This document shows positions 10,691 through 22,523 of a stretch of 64,000 bases of DNA, piece after piece. Source of the stretch: Rhizomys pruinosus (taxonomy: Eukaryota; Chordata; Mammalia; Rodentia; Spalacidae). The notes beneath the pieces were generated by a model that did not search any database, was not told where the DNA came from, and saw only the letters and a list, made by a program, of their open reading frames with translations. The translations under genes were made by a program, and so were the position numbers. The stretch covers positions 3,570,605 through 3,634,604 of the forward strand of contig VZQC01010425.1 in the NCBI GenBank assembly GCA_009823505.1, given 5' to 3'. The stretch's first letter is position 1; the number at the start of each line of letters is the position of its first letter.

Positions 10691-11459
10691 GAGCAGATGA
10701 GGTTACAGTGCTTGTAACACTTTCTTACATTTCCCAAAGAACAATAAAAGCAAAGTACTTCTTGGTCCCCAGCCACAATACTCAGTTTCCTCGTCTCTTT
10801 CTTTCAGTTCCTTTGCTTCCTAGAATGCTGATTCCCACCCTGGACTTCCAAGCCCAACAGCCTTGGCCCGCAGCCTGGCGGGCACCCCTTTCTCCATTCC
10901 TACCTTCTGCCCTGTTGCTTCTCCCATTTCCTTCTCAAGACTCAAGTCTGGACCTTTCCAATGTGAATCTGCCATCTCCACACACCCATGTTTGAAAGAT
11001 GTTTTGAGATGGATCAGTATAGACCGGGAACAGAGGCAGGATGGATGAGTTGGGGTGTGTGGACACACTCTCCGGGCCAGGCCACTCTCCTTCTGTTGCC
11101 AGCCCTACCTCTATAAGCGGTTGGAAGTCTGATGAACAGCAACTTCGATGGTGCGGTGGAGCTAGCTGGGCACCTGGCCTGCAGCACATTCCCTTGTCTT
11201 GCTCCAAGCTCTGCCCTGCACTGAGCAAGGGCCTTGTGTGCACCATCCTGCAAAATGACAACTCAGTCTTAATTACTGTATTCAATAAATCAATCCTTAA
11301 AAATTGGGGGCATGTCTGTGAGAGAGGAATTGAAGCTGTTTACCAGAGTGGACAAACATAGTCTTCTGGACACCAGCACTCAAGTTCGTACAGATACCTG
11401 ACCTTTGCTTTAAGGGACAGGAATTGCACACGACAACAAAACAAAATAAACACAAAGTC
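10691..11459. other. Unassigned stretch
   Basis: Mixed-composition DNA, no recognised exon. Overlapping open frames on both strands look like chance in GC-richer sequence. Confidence 0.35.
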
Positions 11460-11823
11460 AGTGTTGCTATCTCAATGCGACGGTTGGCTTGATGAAACCA
11501 CTCTGGGCAGGTTATGTGAAGATGTTTCCAGAGAGATTTTACTAAGAAGGGAAGACCTGCCCTGAAAGCAGGTGCTGCTACCCCATGGCCTGAGGTCCTA
11601 GGATGAATAAATATGGAAAAATGAGAAAGCAAGCTGAGAACAACATTCATCCCTCTCTGCTCCCTGACTGAGAACAGATGTCTTGTGCTTCTTCTGCCAT
11701 GACATCCTTATCGTGGCCGACTGGATCTCTTCAAACTGCAAGCCAGAACAAACCTTTTTTTCCTTTAAGTTGCTTTCATCCGGTATTTTATCATAGCAAT
11801 GAGAAAAGTAACCAATACACTCA
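11460..11823 (-). mobile_element. Interspersed repeat, opposite orientation
   Basis: 'ctgggcaggttatgtgaagatgtttcc', 'tttaagttgctttcatccgg' and 'tattttatcatagcaatgag' end in 'aagtaaccaatacac'. The last words are the reverse complement of the start of copy A (9090). The orientation is relative to that copy. Confidence 0.5.
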
Positions 11824-14393
11824 ATGCTAAGATTGGTATCAAGACCTCAGAATGGCCACTCTCTGCAGTGTTTCAGAGAGACAGAATCCATGTGTCCTAG
11901 TGATGGTTTGCTATCTGGGCCTACTTGAACCACTTTATGTATAGACCTGGGCAATGGGCATGTGATTTGTGAGCTGGCCAGAGACAGCAAGGGAGGCAGG
12001 GCTTTTGAGAGGAGGATGTGTGGGATTTGCTCCTGTGCACTCTACTCAACAGGGTGTTAGGACCTTGCAGGTGGAGAGCAGCCAGGCCCTCCAAGGGTGA
12101 TTCAGAGAGGCAGTGGAGACCAGGACACGAGGAAGATACCATGAAAGGTGGGCTCCTGGCCACAAGGCATTAATCGCCCTACTGGGCCTTTCCATTCATA
12201 GTATGTTCTATTCTAGATTTTGTCCATTTGGAGTTGGAGTTGGCATCTGGGTCAAGGCTGGTGAGTCGAGGCTGGGCACTGCAGTGTCCAGGGTCAACTC
12301 CTATGACTCCAGGACTGTCAGCAAGTTGTGCTTCTTTATGTAAGCAGTTGGAAGCTTCCCAGTAACTTTTAAATCGGTGTTTAGGTTTAATATTCTCCAA
12401 TTATCTACCTAGTAAAATAGATTAATTTGCCTTTTAGGGAAATAGAAGTGCTTAATGGAGTCAGACACACTCTGAGTGCTCCATAAACTGCTGCTAGGGG
12501 TGAGACAGGAGTACAGGGATGAAGGATGCTGTACCTGGTCCTTTGTGCACCGCCCCCTGCACAATCCTCCCTGTGGGCTCCTGTCACACACAGCTCCTCT
12601 CAGAGGCTGTTGGGCTGCTTCTGTCCCATGACATCTCTGGTCTAAGCCCATAGTCACATAGACTTCTGGCCTCTCATTCAACATCCAGTTTCAGAACAAA
12701 GTTTGCTTTGGGCTGTGCACTAAACACCCCCTTAAACATTCCACTCACCCCAGTGTGCTCCTCCTGGCGAGGTCTTCTGTGCTGCCCCTACTGCATAGAC
12801 ACTGGCTTTCTCAAAATTCCCTCTTCTAAATACAATTTGTTTGCTGGTCTGTTGTTTCCATCTATAAATTATTTGATCAACAAGAATGAAAACCTGGATC
12901 AAAGAGTCAGCCTGCTCCAAACAGACTGCGAGGAGATCCACCGGCTCGCCCCTTGGTCAGCAGGTGGAAGAGCAAGGAGAACAGCACAACAGCCAATCAC
13001 AGCCTCATTTGGGGCCAAGGTGCATCACTTCTAGTGGAAGGCTGGTGCCCAGGATGCTTCTTGTGCTGAGAGTCATGGCTGTCTCCTAATAGGAAGGAAG
13101 GAAGGTACCCCACATAAGCCAGCCTAGGACAGGTACCACAGTCACAGACGTCAGTGTCTCCTCCCAATGCAGGCCCAGCAGGTGCTGGGAGATTCTGGAC
13201 CAACATCTGGCTTAGGGTGCATATCTCTGCTCAGTTCTCTCTGTGTCAAACATGAACTATGCACAGGAGTCCTGGCTACTAAGGATCCCAGGATCCAGCC
13301 CCCTCCCTCCCCTCAGGTACATGAAATGAAGTGAGGGAGCTGAACAGAGTGCTAAGCAGACAGAGAAGCACTCATTCTGAAAGGTCAGCCCTAACTAACA
13401 CAGCAAAGCGCTGATTCAAGGCAGATCGGTGGCTCTGCAGGTCACGTTCAACATGTTCCCCAGAAGCAAGTGTCTAAGTGTCGCATGTGCATGGGGGTAG
13501 CACAGTACTCATGAAGCCTCAAGCCAGCCAGTTAAGGAACATTGCCAGAGACTTGCTTTTTCTATGTTTCTGTCATTTGCTGAGTTAGAGATGAGAGATT
13601 GGGCCTTCTGTGTGCCACAAATTGGGTATGGGTTTGCATGGGCACAGTTCAGGCCTCTGATTTCTGCCCTCTAGAAGCTCAAACTGGCTGGGAAACAGAC
13701 ACCATTGAAGCAGCTACAGGGGTTCCTGTAGGTACAGGGATGCCCTCTCTGTCTACCTGTCTCATAGAGACATGGGAGGACACCATGGGGAGACATGGGG
13801 GGCACAAAGGGAGGTCTTAGAAGGAGACACCATTGGCCAGGCTGAGACCACTCCCAGCTCTGCACTTCTGGGTCCTAAAGGTGCCCCGAATGCCATGGAA
13901 TGACTCTCACTACTGCCCGGCACAGCAGCAACTGTGATCCACAAGGGTCCTCAGAATCTACCCACTTCAGAACCCCCAACCCACAGATGGAAGGTAATTG
14001 CATAGATGTTTCCGGTTGGGCCTGGGCAACATGCTGACCCGGGGGGGGGGGGGCTGTGCAGTGTCTCTTTACTACATGCAGGTCCAGAGAGATCCCACTC
14101 CATCAGTGACCAGGCCAGCCTAAAGCCGGCATGATGCTGCCCCACAAAATGGCCACTGGTGGATTCTGGGAAGGAGCAGTAATTGTCTTCAGTTGCATAC
14201 CCGTAGGTGAGCCCACTGGGCTCTACTGGACAGCTCTAAACACTTGGTCACACAGATATCCATGAAGTGGGTCACAAAACAAAATGAAGACATGAGCATA
14301 ATAAGAAACAGATGTGTAGAGAAGGAGGTAAGGGTAAGAGCAACCATACTAGACTGTATATACGTATGAGCAAATTTCATAGAGATTATCATT
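11824..14393. other. Long unassigned stretch
   Basis: About 2.6 kb of mostly single-copy-looking DNA with no gene recognised. 11890-12010 may be an old relative of the preceding repeat. A pure G run sits at about 14041-14053. Confidence 0.35.
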
Positions 14394-14407
14394 TTGAAAA
14401 GGGAGAA

Positions 14408-14609
14408 GGGGCTGGAGAGATGGCTCAGCAGTTAAGACCAATGACTGCTCTTGCAGAGGACTGGGTTCGATTCCCAGCACCCACATGGTGGCTAAGAACA
14501 GTCTTTAACTCCAGTTCCAGGAGAATCCAATGCCCTTGTCTGACCTCCGAGGCATTGCACAACATGGGAGCACCAACCTACATTCGTACACATAAAAATA
14601 ATAAATAAA
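14408..14609 (+). mobile_element. B2/B3 SINE without 17-bp duplication
   Basis: Sense copy with the ancestral GGCTCAG head, 'gggttcgattccc' B box and an 'aaataataaataaa' tail. The TSD ttgaaaagggagaa lies at 14394-14407 and 14610-14623. Confidence 0.94.
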
Positions 14610-14623
14610 TTGAAAAGGGAGAA

Positions 14624-15003
14624 AGTAGCTCTTGTATGCCTCCCGATGACAGAGAAAATGGCACCTGTTGCTTTACTGGAGGGACTGGATCTGAAATCTG
14701 ATCACACCTCTGTATCCAGCCCCATGGAGAGGACACAGGGCCAATGTTGTACTCAGTCACAACAGCCTGACCTGGTCTTAGGGAATGGCCCACGTTATAA
14801 ACAGATGAACTGGAAGAAAAAGAATAGAAAAAGGGAGGGATAGATTTTAAAACTTAAAAAAAAACTTAAAAAGGGTAAGTGCAACGATTAAAAAAATGCC
14901 TGGGTGTGATGACCACAAAGTAGTGGTCAGCTGAGAAGAGAGGGGCTTGTGGCTGGTGTGAGGCTGGGTTAGTTTTGCTTGTTAGCCAGGGTGTTAGCTT
15001 TGT
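14624..15003. other. Unassigned stretch
   Basis: No gene or named repeat. An A-rich patch lies at about 14850-14895. Confidence 0.35.
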
Positions 15004-15259
15004 TTTTTTTTTTTTAATTTTTTTTAATTAATTTTATTTCTGTAGGTGTATGAATGTTCTGTCTGCATGCAAGTTTGTGCACCCGTGTCGTGCAATGCCG
15101 CGGAGGTCAGAAGAGGGTCTCGGATTCCCCTGGAACTGGAGTTCTCCTGGAATTGGAGTTTCAGACGGTTCTAAGCCACCATGTGGGTGCTGGGGATCAA
15201 ACCCAGGTCCTATGAAAGAGCAATAGGAGATCTTAACCGCTAGGCCATCTCTCCAGCCC
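15004..15259 (-). mobile_element. B2 SINE, 17-bp-duplication subfamily
   Basis: Antisense B2 with the internal duplication ('ggagttctcctggaattggag') and GGCCTAG head. Flanking agctttg words are a short TSD. Confidence 0.9.
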
Positions 15260-15316
15260 AGCTTTGAATCAATGCAGTGAAGATCACCTGTGTTTCCTAT
15301 GCCATGTAGTGCTCTC

Positions 15317-15440
15317 CTGGAGGCTGGGGAGATGACTCAGGTGGTGAAGTTATTAGTTGCCTGGAGTCATGAACTGACTTCAAGGCCCAGAACCCTCATT
15401 TAAAAAATCAGGCATGGATGGGATTGTTGGCTTGTGCAGC
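15317..15440 (+). mobile_element. Degraded B4/B3-type SINE
   Basis: 'ggaggctggggagatgactcag' and 'aaatcaggcatggatgggattg' resemble the head and following body of B4. Confidence 0.4.
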
Positions 15441-15504
15441 TGTGGGGGTGAAGACACCCAGCCAGCCCAAACACAGGTGGGCCTGTTGCCTCTAGGGGAC
15501 TCGT

Positions 15505-15660
15505 GCGCATACAGATTGGTTGCTTTGTCTGCATCAGCAGAAGCACAGGGTGTAGGCCAATCAGCCAGGCAGATTGTTAGAGGATTGGATTATTGGCCTG
15601 TTGAGCATAGAGATTGGTTGCTTTGGCCAGACCAGCTGAGGTGCAGGGCGGGATAAGGGA
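15505..15660 (+). promoter_or_regulatory. Two L1 5'UTR monomer-like units with CCAAT boxes
   Basis: The block agattggttgctttg starts at 15513 and again at 15611, 98 bp apart, and each copy continues into a related 'cagcagaagcacaggg'/'cagctgaggtgcaggg' segment. Each unit has inverted CCAAT (ATTGG), and one direct CCAAT lies near 15558. Tandem promoter monomers are typical of rodent L1 5'UTRs, and ORF1 begins 240 bp downstream. The promoter role is inferred. Confidence 0.5.
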
Positions 15661-15894
15661 GTGTCCAGGTGGGACTACAGTACAGTAAGCCCCACAACCA
15701 AAATTAGACGAACTGGCTGGCAGCAAGCAGAGGGAGCACAGTGCTCAGAGGGTATCATCTGTGTTGTTACCTACCCAGTTTTTGGAGAACATGTAGAATA
15801 GAAAGGGAAGAGTGAGCTATACCTTCCAATATATAACCAAAATTGAAAGCCTGAAACCTAGACAAGTCAACACTCCATAAACAAGGAGAAAACA
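15661..15894 (+). mobile_element. L1 5'UTR and ORF1 leader
   Basis: Links the monomer-like units to ORF1, ending in 'aaggagaaaacaatgaagg'. Ancestry is inferred from position. Confidence 0.5.
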
Positions 15895-17049
15895 ATGAAG
15901 GCACCTCAAGGAATCAAGGAAACAATCCTTCAACACAGTGAAGAAACATTTGAGATTCGAATCAGAATACAAACAAAAACAAACCCACATGTCAAAAGCA
16001 CAATGAAAGAACAATTGGGAAAAGCACAGAATAATTCCACACTAAACTCTACCAATGCTATAGAAGATCCCTACAATGAGATCTCCCTAGAGGTAACCCA
16101 GGACACAGATCTTAGAAGAACAATTGCAGATATATTTAAAGAAATCATAGAATATAAGGAACAAATCAGAGAACCAAGGGGAGAAAAAAAAAGAGCTCAG
16201 GAAGGACATAGAGAGAGAGAATGACAAACTTTGGAAAGAACTAAAAGGAGAAAATGACAAACTCCAGAAAGAACTCGAGGAAGAGAATGACAAACTCCAG
16301 AGGGTCGTAGAAACACTGAAAAGATCCCATGCTGAAGTAAAAAAAGGAAACCAACCAGTGAAGCAAAGAGCTACAAGAAGAGATTGAGAAGCTCCAAAAG
16401 GAAGTGGAAATACTAAAGAAATCACAGGATGAAATGAAAAAGGAAATCGAACAGTCATCCAATCAAAAGAATGGGAAAGAATGGGGAAAATCCTCAGAAG
16501 CAGAATAGAAGCAGAAAAAAGAATATCAGACCTGGAAGATAACAGAGAACAACTAAAAAGCTCAAGAAAAGACTATGGAAAATTTAAAAATACACAAGAG
16601 TGGAACAACCAGGAAATGTGGGACACTATGAAAAGATCAAACCTCTGCATCACAGGGATAGAGGAAGGAGAAGAATCCCAAGAGAATGGTATCAATCAGA
16701 GATATTCAACAGAACAATAGAAGAAAATTTCCCCAAGCGATGAAAAGACAAACCCATACAAACATAAGAAGCACATAGTATACCAAATAGACAAGATCAG
16801 AAAAGAAACTGTCCACACCATATCATAATTAAAATGCTAGATGCCCAAAACAAAGACAAAATTTTGAAAGCCACAAGAGAACAAGAAGTTACATATAAGG
16901 GGAAACTTAGCAGAATTACAGCCGACTTTTCAGTGCAAACCATAAAAGCAAGAAGAACGTGGACCAAAGCATTCCCAGTGCTAAATGACTATAAATGCCA
17001 ACCCAGGTTACTATACACAGCAAAAATTTCAATTCCAGTTGAAGAATAA
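15895..17049 (+). pseudogene. L1 ORF1 (RNA-binding protein), frameshifted
   Basis: ORF1p normally forms trimers on L1 RNA. The reading frame opens at 15895 (MKAPQGIKETILQ) and shifts at an A run near 16183-16191. It continues through a coiled coil with three 11-residue units, each starting ENDKL, spaced 33 bp (16221, 16254, 16287). It shifts again near 16345 and 16480. The RNA-binding part (WDTMKRSNLCITGIEEGEE) is at about 16620-16680. The C-terminal domain (REQEVTYKGKLSRITADFS and RRTWTKAFPVL) is in frame from 16834 to the stop at 17047-17049. Several frameshifts make it non-functional. Confidence 0.88.
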
Positions 17050-17278
17050 AGAATAATCTTCCATGACATAAACAAGATGATAGAATATACGTCTGGACAA
17101 CCAACCCTGCAGAGAATTCTTGAAGCAACTCAAAGGACAGAGGAGAGGAGCAACCATTCCCTAGAAAGAGAAATTAATAAAAGCATAACTGCAGAAGTAG
17201 AAACATAGACCAAAAATGCAAATGGATTATAAGGTGAAAGGAAGCAACACACATCTCTTAATTATAAACTTAAATATT
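17050..17278 (+). mobile_element. L1 ORF1-ORF2 spacer
   Basis: Collinear L1 sequence joining the ORF1 stop to the ORF2 start region ('attataaacttaaatatt'). Confidence 0.65.
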
Positions 17279-17530
17279 GGGGCTGGAGAGATGGCCTAGC
17301 GGTTAAGAATGCCGACTGCTCTTACAGAGGACCCGGGTTCGATCCCCAGCACCCACATGGCAGCCAAAAACCGTCTGAAACTCCAATTCCAGGAGAACTC
17401 CAGTTCCAGGGGAATCCGAGACCCTCTTCTGGCCTCCACGGCATTGCACAACACAGGTGCACAAAACCTGCATACAGTCAGTACATTCATACACATACAG
17501 AAATAAATAAAATTAAATAAAAAAAATTAA
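17279..17530 (+). mobile_element. B2 SINE nested in L1 ORF2
   Basis: Sense B2 of the 17-bp-duplication subfamily with a long A-rich tail. The flanking aaatatt word occurs on both sides. It splits the first codons of ORF2 (NIN-GL context), so it inserted after the L1. Confidence 0.92.
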
Positions 17531-18467
17531 AAAAAATATTAATGGACTAAACTCCCCAATCAAAAGGCATAGACTGGGAGATTGGATTAGGAGACAGAAC
17601 CCATCTACATGTTGTCTACAAGAAACCCATCTCACCCTCAAGGACAGGCACCAACTTAAAGTGAAAGGATGGAAAAAATATTCCAAGCAAATGGTACCAA
17701 AAAGAAAGCAGGAGTTGCTATTTTAATATCTGACAAAATAGACTTCAAAGTAGAAGTAATCAGAAGAGACAAAGAGGGCCATTACATCCTTATCAAAGAG
17801 AAAATTAACCATGAAGACTTCATAATCATGAATATATGTGCACCAAACTCTGGTGCACCAAACTTTATAAACACAATTCTCCAGGACTTCAAGACAAAGA
17901 TTAACCCCAGTACACACATAGTAGGGGACTTCAATACCCCACTGAGCCCTTTGGGCAGGTCAATTGGACAAAGAATAAACAGAGAAACATCTGAACTGAA
18001 TAAAACGATACACCAAATGGACCTCACAGACATCTACCAAATATTCCACCCAAGCACCAAAGAATACACTTTCTACTCAGCACCCCTTGGGAACATTCTC
18101 CAAAACTGACCACATACTTGGACACAGAAAATAACTCAACAGCTACAAAAAGATTGAAATAATACTGTGCATTCTATCAGACCACAGCACAATAAAGCTC
18201 AATATCAACACTAGGATAAGCCCTCCTATCTACAGGAACACATGGAGACTAAACAACACACTCCTGAATAATGAATGGGTCAAGGAAGAAATAAAGAAAG
18301 AAATAAAAGCATTCCTGGAACTAAACAGAAATGACAATACAAAAACAACACAACCTATGGGATACTCTAAAAGCAGTCCTAAGAGGGAAGTTTATAGCCC
18401 TGGGTGCCTACATTAGAAAAAGAGAAAGAGTACAAGTAAATGATCTAATACTGCCCTCAGAGGTCAA
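17531..18467 (+). pseudogene. L1 ORF2 N-terminal endonuclease region
   Basis: The AP-like endonuclease nicks target DNA at TT/AAAA. Visible are CCLQETHLT near 17607-17635 (catalytic Glu), a frameshift, then from 17669 GVAILISDKIDF, RDKEGHYILIK, NSGAPNFI, VGDFNTPLSPL (catalytic Asp/Asn) and EYTFYSAP. The frame breaks at 18107. SDHSTIKL (catalytic His) follows near 18178, with [26 protein letters not shown] at 18346-18430. Homology stops near 18467, so no RT domain is present. Inactive. Confidence 0.88.
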
Positions 18468-19670
18468 CCAAGTCCCAGGGGACTATGCATGGGGACATCC
18501 CTTGAAATGTCCTGCATATGTGAGTCATCAGTCTTCCTGTGCAGGGATGTCTTGGAGATCCACTAATGGGACTTCAGCCAGTGTCCAGTCTATAAAGAGG
18601 AAAGTCTGCTCATGCTTCAAAAAGGGAAGCCTGGTATAGCATGACCTGACTTTGTCCTCAAGTGGATGGAACTGGTACATGAAAAGCCAAAAGGATCCAG
18701 GGGCTCCCTCCTCCCACCAAAAAAATCTGAGTGACCCCTGAGGACCAGATCCTCAACTGACCTTAAGAAAACAATAACCTCGGATAATCTGGGTTAACTG
18801 TGTGGCCTTAAACATCCAAAAGAAAAGTATAACCAGATATAAATAATCAGTAAGGCCTGAGAAATTGTACTTCAGCCATAAAACTTGAGATCTTAGTAAA
18901 AATACAAAAAAAGGGCCCTGTTGTTTTGCCTGTCTTCAATTCTTACTGGAAAGTGCATCTACCCTGTGGCTGCAGTTGTCTTTGCCATCCTTCAAAGACA
19001 TGAGACACAGCTTTTCAACCTTAGAATCTTCCAAACCTTCAGTGCCAGATGGGGACTGCTGAGACATCCAGCTTGTGGACTGAGCTGCTACTGGGGTTTC
19101 AGCCTCTTCAGAGTACAGACTGCCATTGTCGGACTACCCAGGCTATATCATGGAGGCCAGTACATGAAGATCAAGACAGGATGCAGTGCTTACTGGACCT
19201 CATTTGGGTGACCATGGGAAGGAAAGACCTGAATTTGGAGCACAGGAGCAGGATTGACAGTTCTTTGAGCTTGCCACGGAGGAGCCTTTAAACACTTCCT
19301 TAAGGAAAACATGACATCTTTCAGCCTAAAAATTTTCATAAGCTGAGGTTGCTAAAACCTAAGAGGTCATAATCTTGATATATGTGTGGCATGCATATAT
19401 GCATATTTTGGGGTGATACAAATTGGAAGGAACAACAACAACAACAAAAGACTGGGTCAAATAACTGACTTAAACAGTAAACTTCTGCCCAGAACAGTAA
19501 ACTTCTGCATTGAAAATTTTTTAAAAGTCTGAGAAAAAGATGAAAGACTCACATGGCAGAATGCATGAGCTCCGGTGGGGTCAGGGACGAGGACGGGGGA
19601 ATGGATCGAAATTTGATTGAGAAATGTTGTATGAAATGCACAGAACTTCAATAAAAAATTGGCTTTGGAA
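18468..19670 (+). mobile_element. Unassigned retroelement 3' segment
   Basis: L1 coding homology ends and this unrelated 1.2 kb follows. It ends 'gtatgaaatgcacagaac' then 'ttcaataaaaaa', a poly(A)-signal tail shared with 21690-21935, 30770-30882 and (inverted) 274-420. It could be a divergent L1 3'UTR joined by deletion or splicing, or a separate non-autonomous element. Its open frames look like chance. Confidence 0.5.
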
Positions 19671-19679
19671 AAAAATTAA

Positions 19680-19840
19680 AAATCATACATGGTTGCACTA
19701 GGGAGACAGAGACAGGCAGATGCCCGGGGCTCCCTAGCAATCAGCCCAGTGTACTCTGAGTTTCAGGCCAGTAAGAGACCCTGTCTTAGAAAAGAAACAT
19801 GAATGGCACCTGAGAAATGCCACCCGAAGTTGTCCTCTGG

Positions 19841-19880
<40 letters not shown>
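19680..19880 (+). mobile_element. B4-type SINE 3' end with (CA)n tail
   Basis: 'agagaccctgtcttag', 'atggcacctgagaaatgcc' and 'gttgtcctctggtctacac' lead into (CA)n at about 19842-19879. This is the usual B4/RSINE end, and the microsatellite is its tail. Confidence 0.65.
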
Positions 19881-19882
<2 letters not shown>

Positions 19883-20031
19883 TGTGCATACACATACGCA
19901 CATACACATGTGCTCTCTTACACGAATGCCCTTCCGTTCCTGTTTTCAAACTGGCAGGTACTGCTCCCTCTCTCTAAAGTTCTCTGTGTGGTCTCACCAG
20001 GTGATAAAGTTCACCTTTCATGCTGTGTGTC

Positions 20032-20033
<2 letters not shown>

Positions 20034-20075
<42 letters not shown>
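20034..20075. repeat. (GA)n microsatellite
   Basis: About 20 GA units, a polypurine mirror tract able in principle to form triplex DNA. Confidence 0.97.
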
Positions 20076-21003
20076 CACATTTCTGTGTGGGTGGAAAGGA
20101 GCTTTGCTTCTGGTCAGAGTGAAAACTGGTCATGAACTTTCACATGGAAAATCACTGGCCTGAGTACCTTTGGAGAAGGTAGTACATCATCAGGTCCTGT
20201 ATTGACTTGTTTATCCACAAGCTCATGGGCACCCGTTGCCAAGAGCGGCCCAAGAGACTACTCGGGCCTCTGGGTAAGCAGAGAATTCCTGGGGGATGCC
20301 AAATGGATGGCAGGGAATTGAGATGCACCAGTAATAAGCTTGGTGTTTACAGGGCCTTCTGGGGAAAAGCAAGCTTCCATACAAAACAGAGCCTAAGGCC
20401 TCGGAGCGACAGGAGGTGTGTGTGTCGGGACGGACTGCCTGCAAACCATGTGGCCCATACCAAGACCACTTGCTGCAACGTTGACTTGCACTTCCCAGTT
20501 CTAGAGACTTGCTAAAGTTTCAAAGGTAAGAGCAAGTGGACAGAACTGGTAGCAGGAAACCACAGGACTTGTGGAAAGTGGCCACATCCAGGGTCCCTCA
20601 CCCACCATCTGCCATCAGAGCCTCATCTTTTAAGTGGCTTTCCTTGGGAGAGTGGCTAGTGTAGACTGGAGTTGGTGGACTTATTCTCCCACATCTGCTG
20701 GAGCAGCCATCCTGCAGAATCCACAGGAGATGGGTTCAGAGCCCCTCCAGACTCTGCAGCTACCAATGCAGGGTGCCTAAGTCCTTACATAAAATAGCAT
20801 AATTCGAGTGTAACCTATGCACAGTGTCCTGTCAACTAAATCATCTGCAAATTACTGACATCTAATGCAGTGTTAATGTTGTGCACAATTGTTACCCTGT
20901 GTCTTTAGGGAGTAATGACAAGAAAAACACTGTGTGTTCAGTACAGAGGGAGATTTTTTAGAAAATATTTTCATATATATATATGTATAAACGATGCTTT
21001 TTG
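20076..21003. other. Unassigned stretch
   Basis: No recognised exon or SINE; ends in a short AT patch near 20971. Confidence 0.35.
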
Positions 21004-21690
21004 GAGATGGAACCCATGATCCCATACTCAAGATGCTGAGATGAAACCCGTGATTCCAGGACTCAAGATGCTGAGATGGAGCTGGTGATCCCAGAACTTT
21101 TTGGAGCCTGTGATCCCAGTACTCAAGACCCAAGATGGAGCCCGTGATCCCAGCACTCAGGACGCTGAGATTAAACCCATGATCCCAGGACTCAAGACAC
21201 CGAGAAGGAGCCTGGGATCCCAGCACTCAAAACGCCAAGATGGAGCCTGGGATCCCAGGACTCAAGACACTGAGATGGAGCCTGGGATCCCAGGACTCAA
21301 GATGCTGAGATGGAGCCTGGGATCCCAGGACTTAAGACGCTGAGATGGAGCCTGGGATCCCAAGACTCAAGATGCTGAGATGGAGCTGGTGATCCCAGGA
21401 CTCAAGACACTGAGATGGAGCTGGTGATCACAGGACTCAAGACACCAAGATGGAGCTGGTGATCACAGGACTCAAAACACCGAGATGGAGCCTATGATCC
21501 CAGGACTCAAGATGCCTAGATGGAGCCGTGATCCCAGGACTCAAAACGCTGAGATGGGGCCTGGGATCCCAGCACTCAAGATGCTGAGATGGAGCCCAGG
21601 ATCCCAGGACTCAAGACGCCGAGAAGGAGCTGGTGATCCCAGCACTCAAGATGCCAAGATGGAGCTGGTGATCCCAGAACTTTTTGGAAA
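21004..21690 (+). repeat. 35-bp minisatellite, forward array
   Basis: About 19 units of the type gagatggagcctgggatccc + aggactcaagacgct. A common variant is 'gagctggtgatccc'. Units contain GGATCC or TGATCC. A 35-bp period shifts frame each unit, so the open frames are not genes. Confidence 0.96.
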
Positions 21691-21935
21691 AAAAATTTAG
21701 AGGGAACAATAGCAACAAAAGGACTAGCTCAAAGAACTTACCCAAACAGTAACTTCTGCATCAAAAAAGTTAAAAAAAAAAAAAGACTTGAGGAAAAGGT
21801 ACAAGACAGGACTTAACATGTAAGGCAGAATGCATGAGTAGGGGGGTGGGGTATGGATGGGGGAAGGGCATAAACTTGATTAAGAAATATTGTATGAAAT
21901 GCACAAAAGATCAATAAAAATTAAGGAAAAATGTT
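21691..21935 (+). mobile_element. Retroelement 3' tail copy
   Basis: Parallels 19420-19670: 'ggaacaatagcaacaaaagg', 'cagaatgcatgag', a G-rich tract, 'gtatgaaatgcacaaaag' and 'atcaataaaaatt'. It directly abuts the forward minisatellite. Confidence 0.6.
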
Positions 21936-22127
21936 TTAATTGTGTACTTTAAATACGTATAAATTACAGGAAAAACTCTAAAGTGAGACAGAGCACCAGT
22001 CATAATAACCATCTCATTGGATTCACCTGGGGGGTGAGATCGTAGTTTTCACAGATGATATCAAAGGTAACATCACACACATCAAAACTTCACTCTGCAC
22101 ACTCATTCAACAGTGTGAGCCACAAAC
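21936..22127. other. Spacer between opposed arrays
   Basis: Looks single-copy; nothing recognised. Confidence 0.35.
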
Positions 22128-22416
22128 TTTCCATCTCAGCGTCTTGAGTCCTGGGATCCTGGGCTCCATCTCAGCATCTTGAGTCCTGGGATCACCTGCT
22201 TCATCTCGGTGTCTTGAGTGCTGGGATCACCAGCTCCATCTCAGTGTCTTGAGGCCTGGGATCACCAGCTCCATCTCAGCGTCTTGAGTGCTGGGATCCC
22301 AGGCTCCATCTCAGCGTCTTGAGTGCTGGGATCACCAGCTCCATCTCAATGTCTTGAGGCCTGGGATCCCAGGCTCCATCTTGGCATCTTGAGTCCTGGG
22401 ATCACCAGCTCCATGC
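22128..22416 (-). repeat. 35-bp minisatellite, inverted array
   Basis: About 8 units that are the reverse complement of the 21004-21690 array ('catctcagcgtcttgagt' + 'cctgggatc...'). Both GGATCC and TGATCC variants are present. Confidence 0.95.
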
Positions 22417-22523
22417 AATTCTTGTTAGTCTACCATAGAACTAGATTTCTGCCATAACCTACTTTTTTCACTATAAAACTTTATTTGTGTGTTTATAATT
22501 CATATGCATAACCTGTGATTTTT

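Noticed and set aside
10289..10995. Long open frames on both strands with QQHTQPA or CCWLGVL repeats
   Set aside because: The 16-bp repeat has no stop in any frame, so all frames stay open; this is a minisatellite artefact.
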